Assembly (NCBI GenBank): GCA_017430535.1
Contig: JAFRMR010000026.1
Location: forward strand, 1 to 64,000
Direction: 5' to 3'
Length of the DNA stretch: 64,000 bases
From: Clostridia bacterium
Lineage (GTDB): Bacteria; Bacillota; Clostridia; Oscillospirales; Acutalibacteraceae
How positions within the stretch are numbered: the first letter of the stretch is position 1; each line of letters begins with the position of its first letter. Both the position numbers and the translations under genes were made by a program. The notes beneath the pieces are model-generated. The model was given only the letters and a program-made list of their open reading frames with translations. It did no database searches and was not told where the DNA came from. Below are positions 19,845 to 28,515 of this stretch, piece by piece.

Positions 19845-20435
19845 ATGACAGGACTTGATAAAATCATAAACAAGATAAATGAAGAGTCAGAGTCCGAGTG
19901 CAGCGCCATAATAAAATCAGCTCAGGCAAAAGCGGCAGAAATTATTGCCGCAGGTGAAAAATCCGGCAGTGAAACAGCCGGTAAAATCATTGCCGGGGCA
20001 AAAGATGAAGCGGAAAAGATAATTGAAATTGCAAAATCCGGCGCAGAGCAGCAGACCAAGCAGACCCTCCTGGGCGCAAAGGTTGAGGTTCTGGATGAGG
20101 CCCTTGCAAAAGCTGTTGAGGCCCTTAAAACTCTGCCGGATGAGCTGTACTTCAAAGCGGTTATCAAAATAGCCGCGGCAAACGCCATGGCAGGCAAATG
20201 CAAAGCAGGGCTCAACTCTGCGGATCATCTGCGTATGCCGGCGGATTTTGAAGCAGATCTTGCCCGCGCACTTGAAGCAAAAGGCGCTCAGTGCACTCTT
20301 TCTTCCGAACCTTCGGATATAGGCAGCGGAATAATTCTTGACTACGGCAATATTGCGGTCAACTGCTCATTTGAATCTGTGGTTGAAGAAAAATCCGATG
20401 ACTTCAAACTGAAAATCAGTGAAATATTATTTTAA
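19845..20435 (+). CDS. ntpE: V-type ATPase subunit E (peripheral stalk)
   Basis: The 196-residue protein has an N-terminal Ala/Glu/Lys-rich coiled coil (about 1-85) and a C-terminal globular part ending in the ...DIGSGIILDYGNIAVNCSFES region typical of subunit E. It pairs with the G/H subunit to hold the A3B3 head against rotation. It starts 12 bases after the K stop, with GAGGT upstream. Confidence 0.88.
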   Translation: MTGLDKIINKINEESESECSAIIKSAQAKAAEIIAAGEKSGSETAGKIIAGAKDEAEKIIEIAKSGAEQQTKQTLLGAKVEVLDEALAKAVEALKTLPDELYFKAVIKIAAANAMAGKCKAGLNSADHLRMPADFEADLARALEAKGAQCTLSSEPSDIGSGIILDYGNIAVNCSFESVVEEKSDDFKLKISEILF

Positions 20436-20451
20436 CAGGCGGTGAAAGACA

Positions 20452-21408
20452 ATGCGTGAAACCGAATACGCATACGCTGTGGCCCGTATAAGAGCCAATG
20501 AGGTAAGTCTGCTCACCGACTCCGATATGAATCAGCTTATTTCGGCAGAGGATTACGGCAGCGCCCTGCGCATGCTCACCGGCAAAGGCTGGGCAGAGCC
20601 CGCCGGGGGCGATATCTGCGAAGCGGAAATGAATAGGGCCTGGGAGCTTATCAAAGAGAGTGTGCCCAAGGCAGAGCTTCTGGAAGCACTTGTAATCGGC
20701 AATGATTTTGTTAACCTGAAGGCCGCAGTCAAAACGGTGTTTTCGGGTATCGAAACCGGCGATTACTTCGTTTATCCTTCCGTATGCCCTCCAGAAAAGA
20801 TAGGCAAAGCCGTAAGGGAAAATGATTTTTCCGATCTGCCTCCCTACCTTGCGGAGACCGCTTATGAAGCTTACCACGCGGTTTCCGGCAGCCAGGACGG
20901 CCAGTCTGCCGAGATGATTATTGATAAAGCGGCTCTTGAAACAGCGCTTAAATCTGCCGAAAAGGCAGAGAGCGAACTGCTTGTTAAAATAGCTTCCCTT
21001 GCCTGCGTTACGGCAAATATAAAAATTGCACGGCGCAGCGCAAAAACAGGAAAATCAGAGCAGTTTGCCCTTGATTCAATGTGTGACTGCGGCCTTACAG
21101 ATAACGAAAAGTTAGTTGCCGCCGCATTCGCCGGCAAAGAAATCGGCCCCATTATTTCGGATGCGGGTTTCCCCGAAATATCCGAAGAAGCGGACGGCGA
21201 TTTCAGTGCCCTTGAAATGAAATGCGATAATTTAATAACCCGTTGGATACAGGACGCCCGGTATCTTGTTTTCGGTCCGGATCCCGTAATAGCCTATTAT
21301 TACGCCAAAACCGCCGAAACAAAAAATGTAAGGATAATACTTTCCGCAAAATCCGCCGGAGTCCCCACGGAAATCATCAAGCAGAGAGTGAGGGATATCT
21401 ATGTATAA
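20452..21408 (+). CDS. ntpC: V-type ATPase subunit C (rotor socket, subunit d type)
   Basis: The 318-residue all-helical protein matches the V-ATPase subunit C/AC39 family (start ETEYAYAVARIRANE, end SAGVPTEIIKQRVRDIYV). It connects the central shaft to the K ring. An AGGCGGTGA sequence precedes the ATG. The last 8 bases overlap ntpF-type subunit F, suggesting translational coupling. Confidence 0.88.
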   Translation: MRETEYAYAVARIRANEVSLLTDSDMNQLISAEDYGSALRMLTGKGWAEPAGGDICEAEMNRAWELIKESVPKAELLEALVIGNDFVNLKAAVKTVFSGIETGDYFVYPSVCPPEKIGKAVRENDFSDLPPYLAETAYEAYHAVSGSQDGQSAEMIIDKAALETALKSAEKAESELLVKIASLACVTANIKIARRSAKTGKSEQFALDSMCDCGLTDNEKLVAAAFAGKEIGPIISDAGFPEISEEADGDFSALEMKCDNLITRWIQDARYLVFGPDPVIAYYYAKTAETKNVRIILSAKSAGVPTEIIKQRVRDIYV

Positions 21409-21712
21409 AATAGCCGCCGTAGGCGATAAAGACAGCATATACGGATTTGCCTCCCTCGGTATTACCATATTTCCGGTGGATGATTCTGCCGAAGCCGCAA
21501 AGCTTATAAGGAAGCTGGCGGAGTCGGAATACGGAGTTATATATATAACCGAGCAGCTTGCCTCCCGCATCAGCGCCGAAACAGAGCGCTATGCCTCAAT
21601 GCCCCTGCCGGCAATAATCCCGGTGCCCGGGGTAAGAGGAAACACGGGAATAGGCCTTGAAAATGTAAGCAAGTTTGTTGAGAAGGCCGTAGGCAGCGAT
21701 ATCATTTCATAA
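21401..21712 (+). CDS. V-type ATPase subunit F (central shaft)
   Basis: The 103-residue protein has the family pattern: start KIAAVGDKDSIYGFASLGI, then YGVIYITEQLA, then PAIIPVPGVRGNTGIG. It sits with subunit D in the rotating shaft. In Enterococcus the same subunit is called NtpG, so a symbol is left out. The start overlaps the end of ntpC. Confidence 0.9.
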   Translation: MYKIAAVGDKDSIYGFASLGITIFPVDDSAEAAKLIRKLAESEYGVIYITEQLASRISAETERYASMPLPAIIPVPGVRGNTGIGLENVSKFVEKAVGSDIIS

Positions 21713-21750
21713 CTCCGCACCAAAAGAAATACAGAAAGGTATGATTCAAT

Positions 21751-23523
21751 ATGAGCACCGGTGTTATAACCAAAATTGCCGGGCCTCTTGTAGTGGCCTC
21801 CGGTATGCGGGACGCCAATATGTTTGACGTTGTCCGCGTAAGCGAAAGCAGACTTATCGGTGAAATTATAGAAATGCGCGGCGACAGGGCATCCATACAG
21901 GTTTATGAGGAAACCTCCGGCATAAGAACGGGAGAACCCGTTGAATCCACAGAGGAGCCCCTGAGCGTTGAGCTGGGCCCCGGCCTTATTGAAGGCATTT
22001 TTGACGGTATCCAGCGCCCCCTCAACAAAATAGTTGAGCTTGCCGGCAACAACCTTACAAGAGGTATTGAGGTTCCCGCCCTTGACAGAGAAAAGGTATG
22101 GCATTTTGTGCCAAGCGTCGGCGCCGGCGATGAAGTAAAAGGCGGCGATATTCTCGGCACCGTGCAGGAAACCGATATAGTAAGCCATAAGATTATGGTG
22201 CCCCCCTATGTAACCGGCACTGTAGAGGAAATTGCCGAGGGGGATTACACCATTACCGATAAAGTCGGCTCCATCAAAAAAGATAACGGCGAAAGCTATG
22301 ATTTTACCCTTATGCAGAAGTGGCCCGTCAGAAAAGGCAGACCCTATGCAAAAAAGATTTCCCCCGATGTTCCCCTTGTTACGGGCCAGAGAGTTGTTGA
22401 CGCTCTTTTCCCCATTGCAAAGGGCGGCGTTGCGGCAATCCCCGGCCCCTTCGGCAGCGGCAAAACCGTAACCCAGCATCAGCTTGCAAAGTGGGCTGAG
22501 GCAGATATAGTTGTTTATATCGGCTGCGGCGAGCGCGGCAATGAGATGACGGATGTTCTCAATGAGTTCCCGGAGCTTGTGGACCCCCATACCGGCAAAT
22601 CCCTTATGGAAAGAACCGTGCTTATTGCCAACACCTCCGATATGCCCGTTGCCGCCCGTGAGGCGTCAATCTACACAGGCATCACCATTGCTGAGTATTT
22701 CCGCGATATGGGCTATTCCGTAGCTCTTATGGCAGATTCCACCTCCCGCTGGGCTGAGGCTCTGCGTGAAATGTCCGGCCGTCTTGAAGAGATGCCCGGC
22801 GAAGAGGGCTACCCCGCATACCTGGGCAGCCGTCTTGCTCAGTTCTATGAAAGAGCCGGCCGGGTTATTTCTCTCGGTTCCGATGAAAGGGAAGGCGCCC
22901 TTTCGGTAATCGGCGCCGTTTCGCCCCCCGGCGGCGATATTTCAGAGCCGGTTTCACAGGCCACCCTGCGTATAGTAAAAGTATTCTGGGGTCTTGATTC
23001 CGCCCTGGCTTATAAGCGCCACTTCCCCGCAATCAACTGGCTTACCAGTTATTCCAACTATGCGGATTCTCTCGGAAACTGGTTCAATAAAAATGTAAAT
23101 GAAGAGTGGACCTCACTCAGAGGCCGCATTATGGCCCTGCTTTCCGATGAGGCCGCCCTTGACGAAATAGTTAAGCTTGTAGGTATGGATGCTCTCTCAC
23201 CCGAGGACAGGCTTAAAATGGAAGCCGCCAGGTCCATAAGAGAGGACTTCCTTCATCAGCTGGCCTTCCACGAGGTGGATACCTACACATCCCTCAACAA
23301 GCAGTTCAGGATGATGAAGCTGGTTACAAGCTATTACGATGAATCCCTTGAAGCTCTTGCAGCAGGGGCCGGCATAGAAGAGATTGTTGCCCTCCCCGTA
23401 AGAGAATCAATCGGCAGGTTCAAATATGTTCCCGAAGAAAAGGTTGACAGCGAGTATAACTCGGTAATGCAGGAGCTTAATTCACAGCTTAAGCTTGCCC
23501 GCTCAAGAAAGGAGGACTACTGA
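21751..23523 (+). CDS. ntpA: V-type ATPase catalytic subunit A
   Basis: The 590-residue protein has the standard length. It has an N-terminal beta barrel, the non-homologous bulge domain that separates A from B, the Walker A loop GPFGSGKT (232-239), and the GERGNEM and [13 protein letters not shown] motifs of V/A-type catalytic subunits. It hydrolyses (or makes) ATP in the A3B3 head. AAAGG precedes the ATG, and its stop overlaps the ntpB start by one base (TGATG). Confidence 0.96.
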   Translation: MSTGVITKIAGPLVVASGMRDANMFDVVRVSESRLIGEIIEMRGDRASIQVYEETSGIRTGEPVESTEEPLSVELGPGLIEGIFDGIQRPLNKIVELAGNNLTRGIEVPALDREKVWHFVPSVGAGDEVKGGDILGTVQETDIVSHKIMVPPYVTGTVEEIAEGDYTITDKVGSIKKDNGESYDFTLMQKWPVRKGRPYAKKISPDVPLVTGQRVVDALFPIAKGGVAAIPGPFGSGKTVTQHQLAKWAEADIVVYIGCGERGNEMTDVLNEFPELVDPHTGKSLMERTVLIANTSDMPVAAREASIYTGITIAEYFRDMGYSVALMADSTSRWAEALREMSGRLEEMPGEEGYPAYLGSRLAQFYERAGRVISLGSDEREGALSVIGAVSPPGGDISEPVSQATLRIVKVFWGLDSALAYKRHFPAINWLTSYSNYADSLGNWFNKNVNEEWTSLRGRIMALLSDEAALDEIVKLVGMDALSPEDRLKMEAARSIREDFLHQLAFHEVDTYTSLNKQFRMMKLVTSYYDESLEALAAGAGIEEIVALPVRESIGRFKYVPEEKVDSEYNSVMQELNSQLKLARSRKEDY

Positions 23524-24896
23524 TGCCCAAAGAGTACAGAACAATACAGGAAGTGGCAGGTCCCCTTATGCTTGTAAGGGAGGTTGAAGGCGTCGCCTAT
23601 AACGAGCTGGGTGAAATCGAGCTTGCAAACGGCGAAAGAAGAAGGTGCCGCGTGCTTGAGGTTGACGGCTCCAACGCCCTTGTTCAGCTGTTTGAGGATT
23701 CCACCGGCATCAACCTTGCAAACTCCACCGTAAGGTTTACCGGCAGGCAGATGGAGCTGGGCCTTTCCCCGGATATGCTGGGCAGAGTTTTTGACGGCCT
23801 GGGCAGGCCCATTGACGGCGGCCCGGAGATTATTCCCGAAAAAAGAATGGATGTTAACGGCGTGCCCATTAACCCCGCCGCAAGAAGCTATCCCCAGGAG
23901 TTTATTCAGACAGGCGTTTCCGCCATTGACGGCCTTAACACCCTTGTAAGGGGTCAGAAGCTTCCCATTTTCTCGATGTCCGGTCTTCCCCACGCAAACC
24001 TTGCGGCTCAGATTGCAAGGCAGGCAAAGGTAAGGGGCAAAAACGAGCAGTTCGCCGTTGTGTTTGCCGCCATGGGTATCACTTTTGAAGAGAGCGATTA
24101 TTTTGTTCAGTCCTTCAAGAGCACCGGCGCCCTTGACAGAACCGTTATGTTCTCAAACCTTGCAAACGACCCCGCCATTGAGCGTATAGCCACCCCCAAG
24201 ATGGCTCTTACCGCCGCGGAGTATCTTGCTTTTGAAAAAGGTATGCATGTGCTTGTTATCCTTACGGATATCACAAACTACGCCGATGCCCTGCGTGAGG
24301 TTTCCGCCGCCCGTAAAGAGGTTCCCGGCAGGCGAGGCTACCCCGGCTACATGTATACTGACCTTGCCTCCATTTATGAAAGAGCCGGCAGGCAGAATGG
24401 CAAAGAGGGCAGTATCACAATGATACCCATCCTCACAATGCCGGAGGATGATAAAACCCACCCAATCCCCGACCTTACGGGTTATATTACAGAGGGTCAG
24501 ATTATTCTTGACCGCGAGCTTTACAGAAAAGGCATTAATCCTCCCATCAATGTTCTTCCCTCCCTTTCCCGTCTTAAGGATAAGGGTATAGGCGAGGGCA
24601 AAACAAGAGAGGATCATTCCAATACAATGAACCAGCTCTTCTCCGCCTACGCAAGAGGCAAGGATGCAAAAGAGCTTATGGTTGTTCTGGGCGAAGCCGC
24701 CCTTACGGATATGGATAAGCTCTACGCAAAGTTTGCCGATGAATTTGAAAAGGTTTATGTTTCCCAGGGCTTCAATACCAACAGGGATATTGAAGAAACC
24801 CTCAATATCGGCTGGCAGCTTCTCTCTATCCTGCCCAGAAGCGAGCTTAAGAGAATCAGCGATAAATACCTTGACGAATATTACGGAAAGTTTTAA
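23523..24896 (+). CDS. ntpB: V-type ATPase subunit B (non-catalytic nucleotide subunit)
   Basis: The 457-residue protein lacks a Walker A lysine loop ([19 protein letters not shown] is in that place) but keeps the B-subunit motifs [16 protein letters not shown] and [23 protein letters not shown]. It alternates with subunit A in the hexameric head. The start is coupled to ntpA by a one-base overlap, with AGGAGG inside the end of ntpA. Confidence 0.96.
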   Translation: MPKEYRTIQEVAGPLMLVREVEGVAYNELGEIELANGERRRCRVLEVDGSNALVQLFEDSTGINLANSTVRFTGRQMELGLSPDMLGRVFDGLGRPIDGGPEIIPEKRMDVNGVPINPAARSYPQEFIQTGVSAIDGLNTLVRGQKLPIFSMSGLPHANLAAQIARQAKVRGKNEQFAVVFAAMGITFEESDYFVQSFKSTGALDRTVMFSNLANDPAIERIATPKMALTAAEYLAFEKGMHVLVILTDITNYADALREVSAARKEVPGRRGYPGYMYTDLASIYERAGRQNGKEGSITMIPILTMPEDDKTHPIPDLTGYITEGQIILDRELYRKGINPPINVLPSLSRLKDKGIGEGKTREDHSNTMNQLFSAYARGKDAKELMVVLGEAALTDMDKLYAKFADEFEKVYVSQGFNTNRDIEETLNIGWQLLSILPRSELKRISDKYLDEYYGKF

Positions 24897-24911
24897 AAAG
24901 GGAGTGGATGT

Positions 24912-25559
24912 ATGGCAGTAATGAATGTCAATCCCACCCGAATGGAGCTTACAAACCTTAAGCGCAAGCTGGTAACGGCCCGCCGGGGTCACAAGCTCCT
25001 GAAGGATAAACGGGATGAGCTTATGCGCCGTTTCCTTGATATGGTCCGTGAAAACAAGGCCCTTCGCAAAGAGGTTGAGGAGGGGGTCAAAAAGGCTAAT
25101 GTGGCAATGAGCGTTGCCCGCTGCGTTATGAGCGATAAAGCCCTTGATGTGGCCCTTATGCTCCCCACCCAGGAGATGCACCTTGATGTTACGGAAAAGA
25201 ATGTTATGAGCGTTATGATTCCCGAATTTGATGTAAAATTCAGAACAGCCAACGAGCACGACATTTATTCCTACGGCTTTGCAAACACCTCCGGGGACCT
25301 TGATACCGCGGTAAAAGCACTTTCCGATATAATGCCCAAGATGATACGCCTTGCGGAGATTGAAAAATCCTGCCGCCTTATGGCGGATGAGATTGAGAAA
25401 ACCCGCCGTCGCGTAAACGCCCTTGAGCATGTTATGATTCCCCAGTACGAGGAAACCATAAAATATATCACAATGAAGCTTGATGAAAATGAAAGAAGCA
25501 CCACCACCAGACTTATGAAAGTCAAGGATATGATGCTCGCCAAAGCTCATAATTATTAA
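24912..25559 (+). CDS. ntpD: V-type ATPase subunit D (central shaft)
   Basis: The 215-residue protein begins NVNPTRMELTNLKRKLVTARRGHKLLKDKRDEL, the family signature, and forms two long helices (about 5-75 and 130-205). It turns inside the A3B3 head together with subunit F. GGGAG lies before the ATG. It is the last gene of the operon and is followed by a terminator. Confidence 0.94.
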   Translation: MAVMNVNPTRMELTNLKRKLVTARRGHKLLKDKRDELMRRFLDMVRENKALRKEVEEGVKKANVAMSVARCVMSDKALDVALMLPTQEMHLDVTEKNVMSVMIPEFDVKFRTANEHDIYSYGFANTSGDLDTAVKALSDIMPKMIRLAEIEKSCRLMADEIEKTRRRVNALEHVMIPQYEETIKYITMKLDENERSTTTRLMKVKDMMLAKAHNY

Positions 25560-25563
25560 AAAT

Positions 25564-25596
25564 AACCCGCCGGGTTCCGAAGAAACCGGCGGGGTT
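25564..25596. terminator. Terminator of the V-ATPase operon
   Basis: AACCCGCCGG.TT pairs with AA.CCGGCGGG.TT around CCGAAG, followed by TTTATTATG and later a T-rich tract. It lies between converging genes and could serve both. Confidence 0.7.
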
Positions 25597-25617
25597 TATT
25601 ATGTCTTGTTTTGTTTT

Positions 25618-26598
25618 TTATTCGCCTTTGAGGAAGGATTCTATGGACTGCAGGTACTGGAGCACGGTGCTGTCAACGGAGGCGTAGATTTCGTGGCGGC
25701 AGTCCGGGAGCTTAACAAGACGTCCGTTGGGGATAAGAGAAATAAACTCGTTCTCTTTTTCGCTTATAACGCTTCTGTCTTCCTCGGGCTGGAAAAGGAG
25801 CACCGGGCACTTAATTTTTGCGCACCTTGCCTTGTCAAGGTTTTTCTTTGCAACCTTTATGGATTCATCCACCCAGCGGTAGGAGGCGGAAGAGGTCTGC
25901 AGCAGCTTGTCTGCAAGCCGCTTTTTATGGTAATAATCAAATCGTGCCTTGCTGGTATCATGGCTCTCCTCGTATGAATAATTCGGGTTAAAGCCCTTAT
26001 GCACAAATACTCTCTTATCCTGCTTGCCCGCAAGTATAAAGGAGCGGGTCATTGCCTTTGTAACCGCAGGGGGTATGGGCATCTGCGCCTGAATCATGGG
26101 GGCGGAAAGCACCGCTTTATCAAAAACATCCGGGTAGGTCTGCATGTACTGCACGGATATTGCTCCGCCCATGGAGTGAGCGTAAAGGTAAAGGGGCAGG
26201 TCACCGATGGCGGGCTTCACAACCTTTGTAACAAAGCAGTTCAGGTCCTCCACATAATCCTCAAACTTTCTTATGGAAACAGTCTGGGGATCCCCGGGAT
26301 TATATCTGAAGGATTTGCCGTGACCCCTGTTATCAATAACAAAAACAGAAAAATCCATCTGCAGGAAGTTGTAGCTCATTTCGCGGAATTTTTCCGCGCT
26401 CTCGGTAAAACCGTGCACCACAACAACTGCGCCCACGGCCTTTTCGTTGATATAGGCCTCGTAGTGGATTTTGTTGCCGTCAAAGCCATCAAAGTAATCA
26501 TCCTTGCGCAGGGCGGCAAGAGCCGGCTCCACAACATTTACCATAGTGTTTTCATAATCGTTTTCACTTACGGGCAGGGACTTGATATTAAGACTCAT
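25618..26598 (-). CDS. Alpha/beta hydrolase, monoglyceride lipase/lysophospholipase type
   Basis: The cytoplasmic protein has 326 residues from ATG 26598; an earlier ATG at 26616 lies in frame, and AAAGG is about 11 bases before the chosen start. The oxyanion motif VVVHGFTESAEKF is followed by IDNRGHGKS and the nucleophile elbow AHSMGGA. A late Asp (EEDRSVI) and His (CRHEIYAS) complete the triad. It fits the Hydrolase_4 (serine aminopeptidase S33/PldB) family that cleaves lysophospholipids or monoacylglycerols. The natural substrate is unknown. Confidence 0.78.
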   Translation of the reverse strand: MSLNIKSLPVSENDYENTMVNVVEPALAALRKDDYFDGFDGNKIHYEAYINEKAVGAVVVVHGFTESAEKFREMSYNFLQMDFSVFVIDNRGHGKSFRYNPGDPQTVSIRKFEDYVEDLNCFVTKVVKPAIGDLPLYLYAHSMGGAISVQYMQTYPDVFDKAVLSAPMIQAQMPIPPAVTKAMTRSFILAGKQDKRVFVHKGFNPNYSYEESHDTSKARFDYYHKKRLADKLLQTSSASYRWVDESIKVAKKNLDKARCAKIKCPVLLFQPEEDRSVISEKENEFISLIPNGRLVKLPDCRHEIYASVDSTVLQYLQSIESFLKGE

Positions 26599-26667
26599 TC
26601 GCTCACAACCTTTCATAGTTTACCTGTTTATTTTATCATACTACCTGCCATATACGCAAGATGTTAA

Positions 26668-26698
26668 AACAAAAATCCGTGTCTGATTTCAGACACGG
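26668..26698 (-). terminator. Terminator of the symporter gene
   Basis: On the minus strand CCGTGTCTG pairs perfectly with CAGACACGG across AAAT, followed by ATTTTTGTTTT, 14 bases after the stop of the symporter gene. Confidence 0.85.
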
Positions 26699-26711
26699 AA
26701 AAACTTTATTA

Positions 26712-28319
26712 TCAATCACCCAGGCTGTCTGTGATTTCAACAGTCTTTGTGGCGTTGTAGCACTCAAACATTTCTTCGGCATTCTGGGGTACCGTCTTCT
26801 TGGTAAGCAGGCTTACAACGGGCACTATGATAAGGCCGCCTACCATGGCAATTACGCCGGAGTACAGGGAGTTTTTGAATACGAAGGAGAAGAGCGGGCT
26901 GCCGGAAACATCAAGCTTGCCAAGGGAAACAAAGAGCTGGATTATCTCAAGGCCCACGCCGAAAATAAAGGAGCAGATTACGGAAACCTTTGAGGTCTTC
27001 TTCCAGTACAGACCGTAGAGGAATGGGGCAAGGAATGCTCCTGCAAGAGCGCCCCAGGAAACGCCCATCATCTGAGCGATGAATATATTCGCGCTCTTTG
27101 ACTGTTTGATGGCTATAATTGCGGAAAGAGCAATGAATATAACGATGAATATGCGCATGATGAGCATCTTTTTCTTTTCTTCCATGCTCTTTTTGTTCAG
27201 GGGCTCAATAAAGTCAAGGGTGATTGTTGAGCTGCTGGTGAGCACAAGTGATGAAAGGGTGCTCATTGATGCGGAGAGCACCAGCACTATTACCACGGCA
27301 ATAAGCACGGGGGCAAGGGTTGAGAGCATTGCGGGTATAATGCTGTCAAAGCCGCCTACGGGTCTGCCGGTTGCTTCGTCAACGCCTACGGTTGAAGCAT
27401 AGAGCCTGCCGAAACCGCCCAGGAAGTAGCATCCGCCGGCAACAACAATGGCAAACAGGGTGGAAATGATGGTTCCTTTTTTGATGGAATCTTCATTCTT
27501 GATTGCGTAGAATTTGCCCACCATCTGGGGAAGACCCCAGGTGCCGAGAGATGTAAGCATAACAACAAAAAGAAGGAATAATGGCTGAGGCCCGAGGAAA
27601 GATGTGAAGCCGCCGCTTGCCCAGGTACCGCCGTCTGCTGTGGTTGAAGGCATTGCAGAAAGAGTTTTCATTGCCTCCATAAGGCCGCCGTTTGCTTTAA
27701 GCACTGAGAGCACAACGGCAACAATGCCCACAAGCATTATAATACCCTGAATAAAATCGTTGGTGGCGGTTGCCATATATCCGCCTATGATAACATATAC
27801 GGCGGTGAGCACGGCCATAACTATTACGCACACAGCGTAGGGTATGCCGTTATAGGCCATGGTGAAAAGCCTTGAAAGGCCGTTGTAAAGGGATGCGGTG
27901 TAGGGGATAAGGAAAATAAAGGTTATCATGGATGCCGCAACCTTAAGGCCCTTTGAATTGAATCTTGAGCCGAAGAAATCCGGCATTGTTTTTGATGAAA
28001 GGGACTGGGTCATGATTCTTGTTCTTCTGCCCAGTATGCTCCAGGCCAGCAGGGAGCCGATGAATGCATTGCCCAGGCCTATCCAGGTTGAAGCCACGCC
28101 GAAATTCCAGCCGAACTGGCCCGCGTAACCTACAAAAATAACTGCGGAAAAATAGGATGTGCCGAAAGCAAAGGCGCTGAGCCAGGGGCCTACGGACCTT
28201 GAGCCCAATACAAAGCCGTTAACATCGGTTGCGTGCTTGCGTGAGCGTACGCCTATAAAAATCATAAGCGCAAAGAAGCATACAATCATTATTGAAGTGA
28301 TAATTACAGTGGTGTTCAT
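26712..28319 (-). CDS. Sodium:solute symporter (SSS family)
   Basis: The 535-residue protein has about 13 membrane helices. It carries the SSS features: N-terminal DVNGFVLGSRSVGPWLSAFAFGTSYFSAVIFVGYAG, the helix-5 region IPYTASLYNGLSRLF, and LVLSASMSTLSSLVLTSSSTITLDF, a Ser/Thr-rich segment typical of the second Na+ site. It imports a small solute with Na+, as PutP- and PanF-like proteins do; the substrate is not evident. GGAGGAG precedes the ATG. Na+ uptake here would fit a cell whose V-ATPase moves Na+. Confidence 0.88.
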   Translation of the reverse strand: MNTTVIITSIMIVCFFALMIFIGVRSRKHATDVNGFVLGSRSVGPWLSAFAFGTSYFSAVIFVGYAGQFGWNFGVASTWIGLGNAFIGSLLAWSILGRRTRIMTQSLSSKTMPDFFGSRFNSKGLKVAASMITFIFLIPYTASLYNGLSRLFTMAYNGIPYAVCVIVMAVLTAVYVIIGGYMATATNDFIQGIIMLVGIVAVVLSVLKANGGLMEAMKTLSAMPSTTADGGTWASGGFTSFLGPQPLFLLFVVMLTSLGTWGLPQMVGKFYAIKNEDSIKKGTIISTLFAIVVAGGCYFLGGFGRLYASTVGVDEATGRPVGGFDSIIPAMLSTLAPVLIAVVIVLVLSASMSTLSSLVLTSSSTITLDFIEPLNKKSMEEKKKMLIMRIFIVIFIALSAIIAIKQSKSANIFIAQMMGVSWGALAGAFLAPFLYGLYWKKTSKVSVICSFIFGVGLEIIQLFVSLGKLDVSGSPLFSFVFKNSLYSGVIAMVGGLIIVPVVSLLTKKTVPQNAEEMFECYNATKTVEITDSLGD

Positions 28320-28352
28320 GTTTTCTCCTCCGGGAACCGAAATATTCCGTTT

Positions 28353-28386
28353 GTTTTAGCGTATTGCCGTTTTAACGTGCTAAAAC
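28353..28386 (-). promoter_or_regulatory. Operator-like palindrome in the symporter leader
   Basis: An 18-base near-palindrome with perfect GTTTTA/TAAAAC arms (28369-28386) is followed by a third half-site (28353-28360). It begins only a few bases after the predicted transcription start of the symporter gene, a usual site for a repressor. The cognate regulator is not in the window. Confidence 0.4.
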
Positions 28387-28397
28387 TTACGGTGGTT

Positions 28398-28426
28398 ATT
28401 GTAACAGATGTTTCGCCGGTTGTCAA
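28398..28426 (-). promoter_or_regulatory. Promoter of the sodium:solute symporter gene
   Basis: On the minus strand TTGACA (28421-28426) and TACAAT (28398-28403) are 17 bases apart. Transcription would start near 28391, just before the palindromic site. Confidence 0.7.
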
Positions 28427-28456
28427 CACTTTTTTTGCAATTATTTATATTCATTG

Positions 28457-28490
28457 AAAAAAGGCCTGCAGGTCAAAATGCCTGCAGGCC
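28457..28490 (-). terminator. Terminator of the murD-yhhN-M23/SpoIID operon
   Basis: On the minus strand GGCCTGCAGG and CCTGCAGGCC form a perfect 10-bp stem with an 8-base loop, followed by TTTTTT, 26 bases after the stop at 28516. Confidence 0.88.
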
Positions 28491-28515
28491 TGTTTCTCAT
28501 ATTTGATTGTTCAAT

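Noticed and set aside
21589-22590. 333-codon minus-strand frame opposite ntpF/ntpA
   Set aside because: Same cause as above: an antisense shadow with low-complexity His/Gly/Ala content and no family match.
24153-25550. Very long open frame (465 codons) on the minus strand opposite ntpB/ntpD
   Set aside because: It is a mirror of the strongly biased codon use of the V-ATPase genes. The plus strand encodes well-known subunits over the whole length, and no RBS supports the reverse frame.
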